Shown here: in pieces, positions 62,426-64,000 of the stretch | Position numbering within the stretch: the first letter of the stretch is position 1 | Layout of the letters: every line of letters starts with the position of its first letter | Source: Chrysophaeum taylorii | Lineage: Eukaryota; Sar; Pelagophyceae; Pelagomonadales; Pelagomonadaceae | DNA: 64,000 nucleotides | Reading direction: 5' to 3' | Assembly (NCBI GenBank): GCA_029834535.1 | Contig: JAQMWT010000366.1 | Coordinates: 147,501-211,500, forward strand | Notes under the pieces: generated by a model | Databases searched by the model: none | Told to the model about the DNA's origin: nothing | The model's input: only the letters and a program-made list of their open reading frames with translations | Position numbers and translations under genes: made by a program

Positions 62426-64000
62426 ATGTATTTCCTCGTGCCATGGCTCGTGGCGGGCGCCGAGAAGAGGAGGACGACGCTTCGCGTGGGGGGACTGTTT
62501 CCGTTTCGGAGGGGATCCTCCGAGCAGGAGTTCGCGCACGGGGTGTTCAAGCAGGTCGCCGGCGCCGCGTTGCTGGCCGTCGACCACTTCAATGAGAGGA
62601 ACGGCGTCGTCGCGCCCGTCCTCGCGAATCTCGGAGAATGTTCTTTGAGAATTGAGATGGAAGTCTTCGACACGAGAACCGAAGCGTCGTGGACCATGGC
62701 CGCGTACCGCAACGCGGGGACCGTGGATGCCTTTGTTGGGCCGGCGCTGTCGTCGAACTGCGAACCCGCCGCGACCGAAGCGACGGTGGACGGAACGCCC
62801 GTCGTCTCGTACTCGTCGACCGCTACGAGCCTCTCGGCGAAGAGCGCGTACCCTTTGATAGCGCGCACCATACCCCCCGACTCGCTGGTCGCGAAGCGTA
62901 CGGTCGAACTCGCCGCAGAAATTGGGTTTCATCGTATCGCCGTGTTGTATACGTCGTCGAGCTACGGCGAAGGATGGGCTAGTGTTGTGACATCCGAATG
63001 TCCGGGACTGCGGCTCGAGTGCCGGACGGCGTCCTTCGAGTCCGGGGACGGCAATTCCATCCAGCGCGGCCTCGATGCCCTCCGCGACTACACGATTTTC
63101 CTCGTAATCATGATCGACGACGACTTCGAGCGAGTCTTAAGACAGGCTACCGAAGCGAACATGACTGGAGCGCACACGGCGTGGTATACGGCCGATGGCG
63201 TTACGGAAGAAGCAGTCCTGAGCCTCGATCTGGAGCTCGGGAAGATCGCGAACGGAATTGGCCGCGTCATCGCGACGGGCGCGGTCGACGGCGCGCGCGG
63301 AACGAGAGCGCTGCGAGAAACGTTCGACGCTCGAGACGCCAGGACCTTCCAGATGCCGGTGATGTTCGAGGAGGACACGAATCTCACGTACGACCAAGCA
63401 CACTACGCCTACGATGCCGTGGTCGCCTTGGGAAAGGCCGCCTGCGACGCGAACGAGACGATCTTTTTGGCATCATCAAAATCGTCTTCTTCTTTGGAGT
63501 GGCTCTCGTCGTACGAGGACGCCTGGATGACGTCGAGCTCGCTGATGCGCGCGATCGTCGGGACAGAGTTCGAGGGCGCCTCGGGATCGGTCTCCTTCTC
63601 CGCTTCGACAGCCGACCGCGAAACGGCGAATATTCTGTTGCAGAACTTTGTGCTGGACGATCGCGGGAAGCTCGAGAAGCACGATATTTTGTTGTACAGG
63701 AACGGCGCGTGGGAATCGCTCTCGGACCGGCCCTTTATCTACAACTCGGGGTCCGCGACACCCCCAGAAGACGCGCTTCCGTGGCCCGTCGTCTGCGGTC
63801 CGGGGTATTATGCCGACGAATTCCAGTGCCGGGCCTGTCCCGCCGGCAAGTACAAGCCCGACTGGTCGAACGGCACGTCCAACTGCATCCCCTGCGATTC
63901 CTACAGCTTTTCAGAAACCGCCGGGAGCGCAGAGTGCAGGGCGTGCGGCAAGAACGCCCACAGCGTCGACGGCTCGGGGAGTTCCTCGAGGTACGACTGC
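62426..64000 (+). CDS. Class C receptor-like protein: ligand-binding and Cys-rich ectodomain (3' end outside window)
   Basis: An uninterrupted frame from the ATG at 62426 to the window end, 525 residues so far. A hydrophobic leader (MYFLVPWLVAGA) is followed by a periplasmic-binding-type ANF-receptor domain: LRVGGLFPFRRG, AALLAVDHFNERNGV, GTVDAFVGPALSSNCEPAAT, TPVVSYSSTATSLS, YPLIARTIPPDSLVA, IAVLYTSSSYGEGWA, and later YDQAHYAYDAVVALGKA. This is the usual order in metabotropic glutamate/GABA-B receptors and receptor guanylyl cyclases. From about residue 455 comes a Cys-rich module (CGPGYYADEFQCRACPAGKY, CIPCDSYSFSETAG, CRACGKNAHS) like the Ephrin-receptor/TNFR-type repeats that precede the membrane in class C proteins. 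Whether seven helices or a cyclase/kinase follows lies beyond the window. Ligand unknown; an extracellular sensor at the plasma membrane is expected. Confidence 0.88.
   Translation, partial: MYFLVPWLVAGAEKRRTTLRVGGLFPFRRGSSEQEFAHGVFKQVAGAALLAVDHFNERNGVVAPVLANLGECSLRIEMEVFDTRTEASWTMAAYRNAGTVDAFVGPALSSNCEPAATEATVDGTPVVSYSSTATSLSAKSAYPLIARTIPPDSLVAKRTVELAAEIGFHRIAVLYTSSSYGEGWASVVTSECPGLRLECRTASFESGDGNSIQRGLDALRDYTIFLVIMIDDDFERVLRQATEANMTGAHTAWYTADGVTEEAVLSLDLELGKIANGIGRVIATGAVDGARGTRALRETFDARDARTFQMPVMFEEDTNLTYDQAHYAYDAVVALGKAACDANETIFLASSKSSSSLEWLSSYEDAWMTSSSLMRAIVGTEFEGASGSVSFSASTADRETANILLQNFVLDDRGKLEKHDILLYRNGAWESLSDRPFIYNSGSATPPEDALPWPVVCGPGYYADEFQCRACPAGKYKPDWSNGTSNCIPCDSYSFSETAGSAECRACGKNAHSVDGSGSSSRYDC

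Noticed and set aside
1-64000. tRNA or rRNA genes
   Set aside because: I looked for T-loop-like GGTTCGANTCC words with flanking stems and for rRNA landmarks and saw none; a tRNA scan would be decisive.

Overview
This is a nuclear segment of a eukaryote, most likely a unicellular stramenopile alga (ochrophyte, perhaps pelagophyte-like); the clade is an inference. Reasons: compact GC-rich genes with few short GT-AG introns (three recognised here, about 43-58 bp), closely spaced divergent and convergent genes, very abundant trinucleotide microsatellites in UTRs and coding ends, an animal/fungal-type NMD3, EZH and HSF set, a ROCO-type relic, a duplicated Cu/Zn SOD-like secreted protein, a bacterial-type LtrA membrane protein, and one small protein whose N-terminus resembles the bipartite plastid leaders of secondary plastids.

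Layout. 0-9 kb: the 3' part of an STI1/HOP co-chaperone, a heat-shock transcription factor with one intron in its DNA-binding domain, a long repeat-rich gap, an unknown possibly PH-like protein, and (minus) an EF-hand PPP phosphatase. 9-16 kb: four minus-strand genes: a small unknown protein, a multi-pass membrane protein, a two-copy DUF2061 membrane protein and an LtrA family protein. 17-28 kb: a secreted SOD-like protein, a sulfotransferase-like protein followed by a 190-bp tandem array made from its own 3' end, then (minus) an EZH-type H3K27 methyltransferase and a full-length ABCB/MDR transporter. 29-38 kb: a gene graveyard. Its best-preserved part is a plus-strand ROCO (Roc-COR) gene that runs into a CHAT caspase-like domain and is now broken. 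38.0-41.0 kb: a complete hAT DNA transposon with terminal inverted repeats, near-perfect 8-bp target duplication and subterminal repeats, carrying a decayed transposase. 41-51 kb: NMD3 (minus), a spliced 85-residue protein, a WW-CID-S1 protein (minus) divergent from a secreted or plastid coiled-coil protein, a broken Na+/H+ antiporter, a small possibly plastid-targeted protein and the nuclear gene for mitochondrial ATP synthase alpha. 51.4-60.7 kb: two closely related Ty1/copia-type retroelement copies lying head to tail and sharing the middle terminal repeat. 60.7-64 kb: a type II membrane protein (possible glycosyltransferase) and the start of a class C receptor-like ectodomain that runs off the window.

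The intact genes are mostly unrelated housekeeping functions: proteostasis (STI1, HSF), chromatin (EZH), RNA and ribosome biogenesis (NMD3, WW-CID-S1), energy (ATP synthase) and membrane traffic or sensing (ABCB, LtrA, class C receptor). No operon-like pathway is evident. The observations most worth a second look are the ROCO-CHAT relic, the WW-CID-S1 architecture, the self-derived tandem array between two convergent genes, and the SOD-like protein that has lost metal ligands. All domain calls are by eye; no database search was run.
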